Positions 24,429-36,519 are shown, counted from the stretch's first letter. The stretch is 64,000 nucleotides of DNA from Chamaelirium japonicum (GCA_947650365.1 OX393555.1:77815995-77879994), one strand, 5' to 3'. Program-made: numbers and translations. The notes: generated by a model not told the origin, from the sequence alone.

Positions 24429-26121
24429 ATGAGGATGAGCCACCGCTAGACCGGCTTATGAATTCATAAAATTTACGCTCCAGTTCCCTGCGAGCTTCTC
24501 TTTCCTCATCGAGGGCCTTCTTCTCCGCCTCAACCCTCTGCTCGAGGGCCTGCCTCTGCTCTCGCTCCGCCTCAATCCTCTGCTCGAGGGCCTGCCTCTA
24601 CTCTCGCTCCGCGTCTAGCGCAGACTGCAGCTGAGTGATAGCACCGGTCTGGGTGTCCCGTGCTCTCGAGCGCATACCCTCTCGTCCAAAGTAGGAGGAG
24701 GGTGTGACTCCAAGGCCCGTACAGAGGACATGGCCGTGCGTGGCAGGTCTCAGCACAGTATCCATCGCTGAGTCGACAGATACTGAGCTGGAGAAGGAGC
24801 CGGCCTCGCTCGACGGGGTCACCAGAAGTCGCATCCTCTCCTATATAAAAACAACCAATGATATTCAATGATATTTTATGGCATATGTATAAGAATATAT
24901 TAACAGTAATTTAATTACTTACCACTTGCGAGGCAACCCTGTCGTCCAGAAATGCCCCATCGATACGCTGCCTCCTAGAGGCCTCAAAAAGGTCAATCCT
25001 ATTAGGCTCGTGGCCCAAGGACTGTGTCTGTTGGACATATAAAATAAATAGATGAGTTAATATAACATGTATAGAGCTTTAAATAATAACAATGTTTCTA
25101 TCATTTACCAGCTGCTGGGCAAGCTGGGGCATGGAGGTCCTCCCCTTCACTGGAGCAGGTGTCGTCGAGGCACTTCTATTCTGCTTGCCTATAGCAGATT
25201 TCCTCTGTGTCAATCGATTAAATTTTGAAACATCAATACAAATTTTTAGTATAACATTAAAACAAGTATGAATCAACAAAATTATAATTATACCTGAAAG
25301 CTAGGGGTGGCCCAGTGAGCGACCAAAAACTGTAGAATGTGTAGCGGTGGCGCGTCTCTCGTCCCGGCCGTAGCCTGTACCTCCTCAGCCGGCTGGCCGA
25401 CCAAGTAACCGTAGAGCTGGTAGAGCTCGTGACGGCAATCCCTGTACCGCTCACCCATCATCTTCCACAAGTCCTCCCGATGGGTGTCGGTTTCCATGTT
25501 CTCCCATATAAATTTCTCCTGTAAAATCAATTTAGAAACAAGTCATTTTATCAAATCAAATTATAAAGAAGTACGATTTTATTCTAAAATGCTTTAATAA
25601 AACTAACGTACCAAAAACTGCTGATACATCCTCTCCTTATAGGATGCATCAATGTTCTTCCACCCCCTTAACCCCATAATCGGGGCATTCCTCTCCTCCC
25701 GTACTATAATGCCGACCCACGTGGCGGCGTCAGAAGCGTGCTCGCCCACAAAGGTCCTGCCGCTCCACTGTAGGGACTGCGGCTCGCGTAAGGCCTACAA
25801 GCGCCGGGCCGTCGTCACGCCCCGGACGCCTACGTGCCTGATGATCCTCGACCCTGCAAATAAAATATACATCAGTACTAAAGAAGTATTTACAACATGT
25901 ATAAAACTTTAGATCTAAACATTACCTGTGGGCATAGACGCTGTAGCCGAGTGCTGAGCACTACTCGAAGCTCCGGAGGCTGCGACCACATCAGGAGCTG
26001 GTGTGGAGAGAGGAGCAGCACTACCAGATCCGGACGGCTCAGCCTCGGACCCTGGGGTGGTAGCCGGAGCGCTCTGAGCTACCCCACCCCTGCCTCTACG
26101 AACATATGACCGTGATGCCAT
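24429..26121 (-). pseudogene. CACTA second gene, Ptta/En/Spm-like, six exons
   Basis: Splice sites define exons at 26121-25926 (Ala/Ser-rich N-terminus), 25853-25612, 25518-25294, about 25204-25110, about 25030-24924 and 24841-24429. The exon 1-2 phase joins exactly (PTG to SRIIRHVG). The middle exons (WKNIDASYKERMYQQFL, EKFIWENME, WKMMGERYRDCRHELY) and RKSAIGKQNRS resemble the plant transposase Ptta/En/Spm family. The last exon is a Glu/Arg/Gln coiled coil with repeated RQALEQR. Proteins of this kind bind subterminal repeats. A TAG in exon 2 (after TTARRL) and a TAG at about 24598-24600 in the coiled coil break it. The family name is from pattern only. Confidence 0.72.
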
Positions 26122-26126
26122 CTGAA

Positions 26127-26410
26127 ACAGTTTAATTTACATATGAAATAGTAAGATTTATATATGAAACAATATGAAACAGTTTGATTTACATATGAAA
26201 CAGTAAGATTTACATATGAAACAATATGAAACAGTTTGATTTACATATGAAACAGTATGATTTATGAAACAATATGAAACAGTTTGATTTACATATGAAA
26301 CGGTATGATTTACATATGAAACAGTATAAATTAATATGATATACATATGAAACAATATGATTTATATATGAAACAATTTGATTTAAATATGAAACAATTT
26401 GATTTACATA
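26127..26410. repeat. short tandem repeats between the two CACTA genes
   Basis: About ten imperfect units with GATTTACATATGAAACAGT, spaced 15-40 bp. They lie directly upstream of the second gene's ATG (26121) and downstream of the TNP2-like stop (26415), so they occupy the whole intergenic interval. Confidence 0.9.
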
Positions 26411-26414
26411 CGGT

Positions 26415-29400
26415 CTAGTCATTTTCTGTCTTATCTCTGTCACTCTCATCGCTTCCCTCTTCTATTATTTGATCTGCATTCGCTGTCCAGTTTATATTGT
26501 CGACATCTTCATTTTCGTCATGCACTGCGTCGATAATGATTATCTCATTATTCAGGTATGCATCCAAATCATCATCGACGACCCCCGCATCCTTGTCTCC
26601 CATGTCATAAAAATCTCTGGGTGGTGACCTGACTACAATTTGCCAACCTAGAGAGGTATTATCCGGTGCATAAAATATCTGTTGTGCTTGAGAGGCAAGA
26701 ATGAATGGATCTTCATATTGGGTATTCAATCTCTTGCCAGTGTTGATGCTGATAAAACCGTATTTGTCAACATTATAACCAGTCCCGCGATTATTAACAT
26801 CATACCAATCGCATTTGAATAATACGATCCGATTTTGGCCAAGGAATTTAATCTCGAGAATCTCGTTGAGGACGTCGTAGAAGTCGATATTTTCTAATTC
26901 TTCTTGCTCACCATTGACGACAACCCCACTATTTTGGGTTCTTTATGATTTTTCACTATCTTTCGTCCGAAATCTATAACCGTTCACGATATAACCATCG
27001 TACGATATTGCGTTTTGCAAAGGACTACAAGATAAGCGCTAGAGATCCTCATTCATCAGCGGATCGTGGTTGTCGTGCAGCTCCTGTGCCTATAATAACC
27101 ACATGACATTCATGATATGAACACATAATTATTGTTCGGTAATGGATGTCAATGAAATTCAGTAATGATGTGAATACTTACGTGTTTCTCGAACCACGAT
27201 GGGAATTCACGATCATGAATTTGGGGAGCATTTCGAGTACCCCGATTATTAATGATGGCTTTATGCTTCCTGTTTTACCGGTTATGAATTATATTATAAT
27301 TAGCACATATACTTAATGAATGGACTGAAAGAATAAGTAAATAATCGTAAAATGCTTACTCAATGAATGACCACACTTCATCACATTGGCGCAACACATA
27401 CATATGTGCCTGTTGAATCTCATCTACAGACAATCGATGGGTTTTGCCTCCTCCTACAGGTCTACGCATTTCGGCAAATATAGACAGACCCCCATCGAAG
27501 TCTATTGGACCACCGTCATAGTTCCGCTCAAGTTGATTGAATCGCGTGTCTATTACATATAGGTATCTTGAGCAGAATGTTAGATATTTTTCTGCTAGGT
27601 ATCCTTCAGCAATTGATCCCTCCGGACGACTTTTATTACGAACATATGATTTCAATGTTCGCAAGTACCTAATTTGAGAAAAAAATATTTGGATGAATAT
27701 ATCAAGAACGATCAAATACATTGTGCGAATGAGACAAGACAATTACCTCTCGATAAAATACATCCAGCGGTAATGAACTGGGCCGCCGAGTTTGGCCTCA
27801 TTTGCCAAGTGAATGGTCAAATGCACCATGACATCAAAGAAGAAAGGTGGAAATATCATCTCTAACTTGCACAATGTGAGCGCAATATCCCTCTCCATCT
27901 GTTCAAGTTGGTCCACTCTGAGTACCTTCGAGCACAACTATCTGAAAAAAGTGCTGAGCTCAATTAACGGACCGAACACCTGTTCGGTTAAATTTCCACG
28001 TATAGCAAGAGATAACAATCGCTGCATAAGAACATGACAATCGTGGCTCTTTAATCCAGACAACTTTCGGCCGTTCTCTTGCACGCATCGTGCGATATTC
28101 GAAGAATAACCGTCTGGCGTTTTCACAGACCGTAGGAATGCACATAAGGCTGCCTTTTGCTGTGAGCTCATGGTGTAGCATGCAACTGGCAACACATACT
28201 TATCCCCAATCTCTTGGGGATGAAGTGATTTTCGGATGCCCAACTCCTTAAGATCGAGACGAGATTTAAGATTATCTTCCGTCTTACCGTCGAGATTCAG
28301 TAGTGTTCCTATAATGTTGTCACACACATTTTTCTCGATATACATGACATCCAAGTTATGCCGCAAGAGTAGGCTGCTTCAGTACGGTAGTTTAGAGAAA
28401 ATACTCTTCTTCTTCCAGTTATGCTTACGCGTAGAATCTTCATGCGTTCTCTTCTTTTTACCTTTTTCAAGTACCACGGTATCAAGTTGATCCAATTCGC
28501 ACAAGACTTCTACCCCCGAAAGCTGCTCCGGGGCCTTTGCAAGTTCCTTCTTGCCGTTGAAAGCTCTTATGTTCTGCCTCCACTTATGGCCGCCAATAAG
28601 GAATCTTCGATGGCCCATATAACAGAACTTGCCTCCGTTCTTCAACCGTAATGAATCTGTCTCCTTATTGCATATAGGGCATGCCAATTTTCCTTTAGTA
28701 CTCCACCCGGATAAGTTGGCATATGCAGGAAAATCGTTGATGGTCCATAGAAGTGCCATATGCATCGGAAAATTCTGGCGCAACGAGGCATCATACGTAT
28801 CGGCCCCAACTTCACATAACTCGTTCAACTCCTCAATCAACGGCTGCAAGTAAACGTCAATATCATTACCAGGCGACCTAGGTCCGGGAATGAGCAAGGA
28901 GAGCATTGTGTATGGCTTTTTTAAGCACATCCAGGGAGGCAAATTGTATGGAACTAGAACAACTGGCCAAATGCTGTACGACATACTCATATTCCCAAAG
29001 GGATTGAAGCCATCGCTAGCAAGCCCTAACCTGACGTTGCGAACTTCACATGCGAATTCAGGATAGGTATAATCAAAATCTTTCCACGTCAGAGAGTCGG
29101 TCGGATGTCTCATAATCCCGTCATTTGTATGTTCTCGTGCATGCCACCTCATGTGCTCAGTAGTCATCGATGACATAAACAACCTCTGAAGCCTGTCCCT
29201 GAGCGGGAAGTATAGGAGAACCTTTGCAGATACATTTTTCTTCCTTCGACTGGTACTAGACTCGGCATCCGTCTCTTTATATCTCGTTGCTCCGTATATG
29301 TGGCATGACCGCGCATATTCGTACTCTTTCCGGTACAACATACAATCATTCACGCATGCATCAATTTTCTTATAACCCAGACCGAGATCTTTAATTGTCT

Positions 29401-30016
29401 TCTTCGCCTCGTAGAATAATTTCGGTACTGTCTCACCCATAGGAAAAGCCTCTTTCAGCAACTCTACCAACATATTAAATGACTTATTACTCCAAACATT
29501 GAGGTACTTCAAATGAAGAAACTTTACAGTGAAAGAGAGTTTTGAAAACTTCTCACACCCCGGGTATAGAGGTTGTTCGGCATCTTTAAGCAATCTGTAG
29601 AACTTGTCCGCTTCGATATTGGGCTGATCACCTGACGGTGTTTCCGTGCCTATTCCACCTTGCAAATCATGTATCATACCCTGCATGTCATCGTCATCGT
29701 CTGTATTAATATTATCATCAGCGATCACTGTGTTTGAAGTTTCACCGTGAGCTGCCATAGGGACTGCATCTAGCTCCTCACCGTGCGAGAACCAACGGGT
29801 ATAGCTAATGTCAATGCCACGCATTACCAGATCAACCTCACATTCCTCTCGAACCTTCCTAATCACCCTTCCGCAGTCTATACAGGGACACACAATTTTT
29901 CCATCAAGCGGTGCAAGACGCTCAAATGCAAAATCCAGAAATTTCCTGACTCCTTCTCTGTACTCTTGGCTCATGCGATTCGAATTACGCATCCAACTCT
30001 TATCGATCGAAGACAT
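26415..30016 (-). pseudogene. TNP2-like CACTA transposase
   Basis: Exon 1 (30016-27744) starts MSSIDKSWM with the transposase-associated domain (CPCIDCG near residue 45). TNP2 blocks follow: HMRWHAREH, GLASDGFNPFGNMS, NDFPAYANLSGWSTKG and CPICN, then LRHNLDVMYIEKNVCDN, an E-Q-M-E-R..FPPFFFD..VHL block (DUF4218-like) and YLAEKYLTF. Introns follow with donors G|GTAATT (about 27744) and A|GTAAGC (about 27360). The C-terminal exons (RIVLFKCDWYD, YEDPFILASQAQQIFY, DUF4216-like) end at 26415. In-frame stops: TGA 28379-28381, TAG 27938-27940, TAG near 27042 and TAA near 26945. The frame is otherwise kept. The enzyme would cut and join the CACTA ends. Confidence 0.88.
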
Positions 30017-30339
30017 CTTCGTCTATCTGGCTATACAACAACTGACATATAATTTCAAACAATGTTATAAGACTCCACACAATTTCGGTTTCGGTTCCCG
30101 GGTATGGAACACCGAACCAAAACTTCTACAGGCCATCCACATCCCTAATGGATGAGTGTATTATGATGAGTAGACTAGTCACATAGTAAACCTAGGGTTG
30201 CTGGCCAGCATTTGAACTACTGATAGTTCGAATACTAGGCAAAGCACCAAAGTTATGCGACAGTAAGTCAACAAGTCAGGGAGCCTCATCAAGTAAACAC
30301 TTGCGGTCTGACGGTTCTCTCTGTCGCTCGAGTAGATTT

Positions 30340-31140
30340 ATGGCTTTAGCATACCTCATATCATACCGAACCGACAAAAACCGACCATTTCGGTTTCGGT
30401 TTCGGTTTCGGTTTCGGTTTTGATTTTTCGTAAACCGAAAAAAATATAACCGACAAAACCCACACCGAAACCGACCGACAAAACCGACGCTCACCCTAGT
30501 CTAAAAACTACATTTTGCCCCCCATTCCCCCATTCAATTCAGTTTTGATAGGATAAAAATCAATTTTTTAAAACACGAAAACTCGACTCGACTTGAAACC
30601 TTAATGAGTCGAGTAGACACGACAACTCGGCTAAAACCCGACAAAACTCGAGTCGGATCGAAACTCAGCCGAGTCGGATCGAAACTCGAGTTTTGGACCG
30701 AGTCGGATCGAAACTCAGCCAAGTCGAGTCGACTCGGCCGAGTTTCGAGTCGACTCGGCGAGTTTTAAAACAGTGTAAAAATTACCAAATGAGGGAATTA
30801 ACCACAATATATTACCACAAATATATTACCACAAATTGTGGTATTGTTGTAAATCACAATATATTACCACAAGATAAAAATTACCATAATATATTACCTA
30901 CATAAAAATTACCACAATATATTACCTAAATAAATTACCATAATATATTACCACAATATATTGTGGTAATTTTGTATTGTTGTAATATATTATGGTAATA
31001 TATTGTGGTAATTTGTGGTATTGTTGTAATATATTGTGGTAATATATTGTGGTAATATATTCCTGTGATTTACAACAATACCACAATATATTTAATTCCT
31101 GTGATTTTACCTAAATAAAAATTACCATAATATATTACCA
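30340..31140. repeat. simple and low-complexity repeats upstream of the TNP2-like gene
   Basis: (TTTCGG)n and its complement at about 30385-30480, GAGTCGAGTCGACTCGG-type runs at 30560-30770, and AATATATTACCACAA repeats with inverted copies at 30790-31140. No gene is seen. Confidence 0.85.
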
Positions 31141-31144
31141 CAAA

Positions 31145-31339
31145 TTAACCTAAGGGGGAAAGGGAGGAGGAGGAGGAGCTCACCAGCGATGGTCGGCAGG
31201 CCTCGAGAAGGAGGAGGAGCACTGGTGTCGCAGTCGGTGGTGCGAGAAAGGGGAGGGGTGGCCGGAGGTGCAAGGGAGGGGATGGGTGGCCGGCCGGAGG
31301 GGGGGTTTAGATCGAGAGAGAGAAAGAGGTGAGGGGAGG

Positions 31340-31393
<54 letters not shown>

Positions 31394-31680
31394 AGAGAGA
31401 GAGAGAGAGGGAAGGCTAGGGAGGCCGGGGAGGGGGGGAGGAGGCCGGGGAGAGAGAGAGAGAGAGAGGGCCGGGAGGCCGGGGAGGGGCGGAGGTCAGG
31501 AGGGGGATGGGTGGCCGGGAGGGGGATGGGTGGCCGGAGGGGATCGCGGGGCTGCCGGAGGGGGACGGGGTCGCCGGACGGGTCGGGTCGATGAGAAAGA
31601 GAGAGAGAGAGAGAGATTGAGAGAGGGGCGCCGGAGCTTCGGTCGAAACACAAAAAGAAAAGGGTGCAGGCTGCGGTGTA
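31145..31680. repeat. GC-rich region with GA microsatellite, CACTA right arm
   Basis: GAGAGA runs at 31345-31415 and 31450-31470 alternate with GGCCGGGAGGGGGATGGG motifs. The open frames (Ser/Leu or Arg/Glu repeats) are artefacts. It may be the 5' transcribed or promoter region of the transposon, which is inferred only from its position upstream of TNP2. Confidence 0.75.
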
Positions 31681-31684
31681 TTAT

Positions 31685-32425
31685 TGAAGAGTTTTTACCG
31701 ACGGAACATATAAGTTCCGTCGGTATAATTACTTTATACCGACGGTAGTATAATTTCCGTCGGTAAAAATCAGCGATGAAACTCAGGGTTCCATTTTTTT
31801 CCAGAGGCTCTGGTTTCACCTGAGTTTCGTCGGGACACTTTTACCGACGGATATTTAATTACCGTCGGTATCTTACCGACGGACATATAAGTTCCGTCGG
31901 TATAATTAGTTATACCGACGGACATATAACGTCCGTCGGTAAAACTCGCCGACGAAACTCAGGGTTCCATTTTTTTCCAGAGGCTCGGTTTTTACCTTGA
32001 GTTTCGTCGGGACAATTTTACCGACGGATATTTAATTACCGTCGGTATCGTACCGACGGCCATAAAATTTCCATCGATATAATTAGTTATACCGACGGAC
32101 ATATAAAGTCCGTCGGTAAAAATCGCCGACGAAACTCAGGGTTCCATTTTTTTTCCAGAGGCTCGATTTTTACCCTGAGTTTCGTCGTGACATTTTACCG
32201 ACGGTCTTTATGTAGCCATCGGTATAAAGTATATTACCGACGGTACATATATGTACCGTCGGTATAAATTATTTTACCGACGAATACTATTTAACCGTCG
32301 GTAATAAATGTGCAAAAAAAATTTAAAAAATTGAAGTTATAATACCGACGGATATTATAGTCACCGTCGGTAAAAAGTATATTATTACCGACGGTGATAA
32401 TAATGTCCGTCGGTAAAGACCCTAT
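31685..32425. repeat. right subterminal hairpin repeats of the CACTA element
   Basis: Multiple perfect or near-perfect inverted repeats of the form TACCGACGG-acatataag-CCGTCGGTA are arranged in about three tandem units of roughly 175 bp, which share GGTTCCATTTTTTTCCAGAG at about 31788, 31963 and 32140. Six or more further TACCGACGG/CCGTCGGTA pairs occupy 32180-32420. Confidence 0.92.
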
Positions 32426-33574
32426 TTCTTGTAGTGAGCCCTATGGTCCTTAACACATGTAAATTAGGTTCTTAGGCTTCGGGCTTGCGCTCCATCGTGT
32501 TACTTCGTATCCAACAAGTCCAACCAGGTCGGGGAACAATTTCTATATGCAATGACAGAGTGAAACCTTCAGGGTTCAGGATCTCTAGCTCCAATCGAAT
32601 CCCTGATTAACTGTCCCGGTGATACACCGAAAGTTCCGTTAATCAGCCCTAATCCGATTAGCCCGTGTATCCACCCAGAGTGCTATGCGAGTTTAACTCT
32701 AGTGATCCTAAACTTATGTTACTCCCTTGTTACCCTATTCTCTACTATACTCTGATAATTCTTAGTCCCTCCTATTACTAGTGCCAAGATTCAACTCGGG
32801 CAGTGGGGAGCACCGTCAGATCCCAATGGATCATCTGACTAGTATTTGATGACTTGTCATCTATAACACCACACACCTTTTGGAGCTATGCTTAGCATCC
32901 GGAACATCATCAGTCATACTGACAACCACCAGACCTGGGTTAATTGTATTGACAAATTGACTCATCAAATCGCACCTATCCAATATTGGACGTCGGATAA
33001 CCTGTAGGGATTATATGCCGCTCAAGCGCCAGCCGGGTAACCCAATGTACTATAGTATTGGACTATGGAAGGTCCGCACACGTTGGCACATCAGAGCACC
33101 ACTCAACTAGTTGGCTCAGTGTACATGGTCTCTCAGGGTTAATGATAGATTATCTATAGTAGTAAGACAGTTTATGCACCAGTATCGGAATCACTGAACT
33201 GTGTACCGTCTTGGTTCCTGTTCAATATGATCATCGTGCTTGGTTAGGTAAATGGGAATCCCATGTTCCCATGGTGGAGACTTCACCACATCTTCTACCT
33301 GCCAACAACTTATTCTCGGTGAAGCAAACGGCATCACCAAAGCTGTGAACTAGATCTAGGTCTACGTAGAACTGGTCCACTGGGTCTCCCAAGCATGGAT
33401 CCACCATGCGCATCAGTAGCCTACTGTGTTCCCTAGGGTCCTTTATTATATATGAATTAACATACAACAAAGTAGTATTTTAATTAAAGTAATAACCAAA
33501 GTTATCTTTATTAATGTTAATACAGAAAATCCAAACTCAGGACACACGAGCTACAACAATCTCCCACGTGGTCT

Positions 33575-34145
33575 AGCAGGGAATAACAGTCTTAACTCCC
33601 ATGGCACCCACGTGCTTCTCAAAAGCCTTGGTCGGTAACGCCTTTGTGAAAGGGTCTGCCATGTTATCTGCAGACACCACCTGAGTCACTGTAACCTCCC
33701 CTCACTTATGCAAGTCCCAGATAATGTAATAGTTCTGCTCAATATGCTTACTCTTCTGGTGATATCTTGGCTCCTTGGATTATGCTACTACTCCACTATT
33801 GTCGCAATAAAGGACAATAGGATCTTGAGCTCTCGGTACACATCCTAAGTCCTTGAGGAACTTCTTGAGCCACACCGCCTCCTTCACTGCCTCGCACGCC
33901 GTGACGTACTCAACCTCTGTCGTCGAATCCGTGATGCATCCCTGCTTCACGCTCTTCCAACTGACAGCTCCTCCTCCCAATAAAAATTCAAACCCTAACA
34001 TCAATCTCCTAGATTCTAGATCTGCTGTAAAGTTTGAATCCGTGTATCCAATTGGTGTCTGTTCCTATCAAGAGTAAACTAACTCATAATCTCTCATCCT
34101 ACGGAGATACTTGAGTATACTTTTCATAGCAGTCCAGTGCCCTAG
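33575..34145 (-). pseudogene. copia RNase H and C-terminus
   Basis: On the minus strand: GGGAVSWKSVKQGCITDSTT, then EAEY-type EVEYVTACEAVKEAVWLKKF, DNSGVVA and, after a break, DNMADPFTKALPTKAFEKHV ending in TAG near 33573. These are the standard plant copia RNase H blocks (D, E, D). A stop and frameshift near 33780 and 34070 break it. The LTR starts 15-17 bp past the stop. Confidence 0.85.
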
Positions 34146-35435
34146 ACCTAGATTTGACTGATACCTGCCCATCATGCCTACTTTATAGTATATATCTGTC
34201 TTGTGCACTGCATAGCATACATCAGACTCCCTAAAGCCGAAGTATAAGGTATCTTCTGCATCTCTACCCTCTCCTCAGGAGTCTTAGGACCCTGATCCTT
34301 GGATAATTTCATTCCATGTCTGAATGGAACTAGTCCCTTCTTGGAGTTGTGCATACTGAATCTGACCAAGATAGTATCTATATAGGCTGACTGTGACTAC
34401 GAGAGAATCTTGTTTTGGTGATATCAAGTTACCTTGATCCCAAGAACATAACTCGCTTCACCCAGGTCTTTCATGTCAAATTGAAAGGACAACCACACCT
34501 TCACTGTAGATAATGCTCCAACATCGTTTCCAATAAGCAAGATATCATCTACGTAAAAAACTAGAAAAACTACTATAGTCTTATCGCTTCTTTTATAAAT
34601 ATATGGTTCATCCATATTCTATCCAAATCTATAAGACTGGATAGCCTGATCAAAATACATGTTCCAACTTCTAGATGCTTGATTCAGTCTATAAATGGAC
34701 CTTTGCAACTTGCACACCCAACTTTCCTGACCTTTTGCGACAAAGCCTGAAGGCTGAGACATATAGATATCTTCTTCCAAATCCTCATTGAGGAATGCGG
34801 TCTTGATGTCCATTTGCCAGATCTCCCAATCATAATGGGCTGCAATGGACAAGAGGTCCAGATAAACATAAGCATAGCCACTGGCGAAAAGGTTTCATCA
34901 TAGTCGATCCCTTCTCATTGGGTATAATCCTTAGCGACTAGTCTAGCTTTGTAAGTCTCAATGGTACCATCCGGACCTCTTTTTTTTTTGTACACCCACT
35001 TACACTCAACAGGTTTAATGTTGTGAGGCGGTGTTACAAGTGTCCAGACCGAGTTATGGGACATCGATGTCAATTCTGCCTCCATGGCTTTCTGCCATGT
35101 TGTATGGTCAGAGGATACCATTGCTTCATTGTAGTTCAGAGGATCATCCTCCTGAAACTCTAGATCCACTAAGAAGGCTTCTCCAATATATCTATCAGGA
35201 GCTCTTGTGATCTTCCGCTTTGATAAGCCTGTGGTGGTTCCACAGGAGTCGATTCTACAGTATCGTTAATCTTAGTGGTATAGCTCCCACTATATTTTCT
35301 GTCTAAGTACTCCCATTAGTACCAAATAATTCTTCATGAACTACTTTACTGGTGGGCTTATGGTCTATTAAATAATCTTGCTCTAGGAATATGGCGCTCA
35401 TCGAGACGATAATCTTTTTGATGGTCTTTGAAAAA
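34146..35435 (-). pseudogene. copia reverse transcriptase and upstream linker
   Basis: Blocks in order on the minus strand: KVVHEELFGTNGS linker (35400-35300), WQKAMEAELTSM and VECKWVYKKKRGPDG (35169-34915), WEIWQMDIKTAFLNEDLEED (34852), VCKLQRSIYRLNQASRSWN, YVDDILLIGND (34540, catalytic YVDD), and KIPYTSALGSLMYAMQCTR (34240). Several stops and frameshifts separate them. The element is cut at about 35435, so the integrase core is missing. Confidence 0.9.
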
Positions 35436-35444
35436 TATCAACGG

Positions 35445-36494
35445 TGACAGTCAAGTCGAGATGGTGGAGCGGCGGGCTCGCCAGAAGAAAAAAGTCATTT
35501 TTGAGATACGGAGAGAATCCGCCCCTAAGAAACGCTTTTGAAGGAGCTCGCCCTGACCATCACGATCAACTCATGAGCTGAGGCCGCCTGTAGCCGTGGC
35601 TCATAACCCGTCCAGAGTTGACCCTAACCATATGCGACCAACTCACACGTGGTAGAGGTCGCCCAGTGGCTGGTGCTCGTAGCCCGCCCAGGGCTTGTAG
35701 TAGTAGACCATCGTGTCCCATATATGACCAGTTCATAGAAGAGATCGCCCCGTGACTAGTGCAACATTTTTAGAAAACCCAATACCCACAACTCGCTCAG
35801 GAACTCGCCCATTAGTAATAAGGAGAAGAAGGTTGTGCAATGAATAAGGAGCACGCCCTCTTTCCCATAATTCGCCTGATGATAGTAGGTGGAGTAAGTA
35901 GATGGAGAAGGTTCAGAAGGTCTCTTCCCCCCCACCCGACCAGAAGCTCGTCTGATCATGCAATCCCGAGAGAGCCCGCCCTCTCTTTTGCAGAGGTCGC
36001 CTACAGTAAGGCGGTACCAAATCGACAGGTGTTGCCACCCCCATGGAGCTACATGGATAACTGCGGGCCGCAGAAGCCAATCAAAGTCGGTCTGGGATCT
36101 CCCAGACTAAGAGCTTTTTTGGAATCTCCACCTGGCAAAGATAAGACCGGTGCATCCCCCCTTTTTTTCCACCGCCTGGCAGGCTAAACGACAAAGGCTA
36201 TTAAAGACCCATGTGGGCTAACACATAGGGGTATATAAGGTGTAGGAAGAAGCTGCCACATGTCAATCTCTGGCAGCCTGCAGAAAGTCTATAACAGTAC
36301 AACCCCTGGCTCCAAAGTACAGGTTCAAAACTCGGAAACCAAAACCATCTCCAACTACTAGAGCTCTCCCTTGTCTTGACCTTCACTGACTTGAGTGTCA
36401 GAGGGTCTACGCTCCTAAGGGAGCCAGTCGTTCTCACGGTTTCTTTGTCTTGCAGGACGACTGCACAAGCCAGCAAAAAATATCTCCAAATATT
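35445..36494 (+). repeat. 5' LTR of Tat-like element 3
   Basis: It ends just before the primer-binding site at 36495. The stretch 35570-35770 (GAGGCCGCCTGTAGCCGTGG, CAACTCACACGTGGTAGAGG, GGCTTGTAGTAGTAG) is one copy of the unit that is repeated about four times in the 3' LTR at 46421-47157. The left boundary is uncertain. Confidence 0.7.
36232..36240 (+). promoter_or_regulatory. sense TATA box of element 3 5' LTR
   Basis: TATATAAGG lies about 255 bp before the LTR end, a usual U3/R position. It would drive gag-pol rightward. Confidence 0.7.
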
Positions 36495-36512
36495 TGGCGC
36501 TATCTGTGGGAT
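36495..36512 (+). promoter_or_regulatory. primer-binding site, element 3
   Basis: TGGCGCTATCTGTGGGAT directly follows the LTR. It shares TGGCGC and TCTGTGGGAT with the PBS of the young element (61471-61488 on -). TGG pairs with a tRNA CCA end; the tRNA was not identified. Confidence 0.75.
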
Positions 36513-36519
36513 TCTTCGA

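Larger units (their letters stand above)
20885..32436 (-). mobile_element. CACTA (En/Spm superfamily) DNA transposon
   Basis: The left end is CACTACAAAAAAAATAG and the right end is CTATTTCTTGTAGTG, so both termini read CACTACAA inward. The 3-bp flanks are ACC and AGC; the related copia LTR at 14300 (reverse complement) supports ACC as the original site, with one mutation. Both ends carry subterminal TACCGACGG motifs. Two genes lie on the minus strand, TNP2-like (30016-26415) and Ptta/En/Spm-like (26121-24429), both with stop codons, so this copy is not autonomous as it stands. Size 11,552 bp. Confidence 0.93.
20052..33558 (-). repeat. 3' LTR of the minus-strand copia element, split by a CACTA insertion
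   Basis: On the minus strand the LTR starts TGTTGTAG at 33558, directly after the RNase H stop and a short purine run (GTGGGAGAT). It ends TTCCAATA at 20052. The parts 32437-33558 and 20052-20884 join across the CACTA element to match 13469-15152. The length without insertion is about 1955 bp. Confidence 0.88.
20052..35435 (-). mobile_element. Ty1/copia element, minus-strand 3' half, with nested CACTA
   Basis: Reading leftward: an integrase/RT linker, RT and RNase H (35435-33575), then a 3' LTR from 33558 to 20052 that is interrupted by the CACTA element. Gag, protease and integrase core are missing, because the element is cut at about 35435 where a Tat-like LTR begins. Confidence 0.87.

Noticed and set aside
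30385..30480. (TTTCGG)n run as interstitial telomere repeat
   Set aside because: The unit is six bases and not the plant telomere TTTAGGG; it looks like a simple microsatellite.
31180..31748. Ser/Leu and Arg/Glu open frames of 107-157 codons
   Set aside because: Produced by GA/CT microsatellites on both strands; no conserved domain.
13469..35435. Plus-strand copia 5' part and minus-strand copia 3' part as one inverted element
   Set aside because: They are in opposite orientation, separated by Tat LTR and unassigned sequence, and each is truncated independently. Two insertions are simpler.
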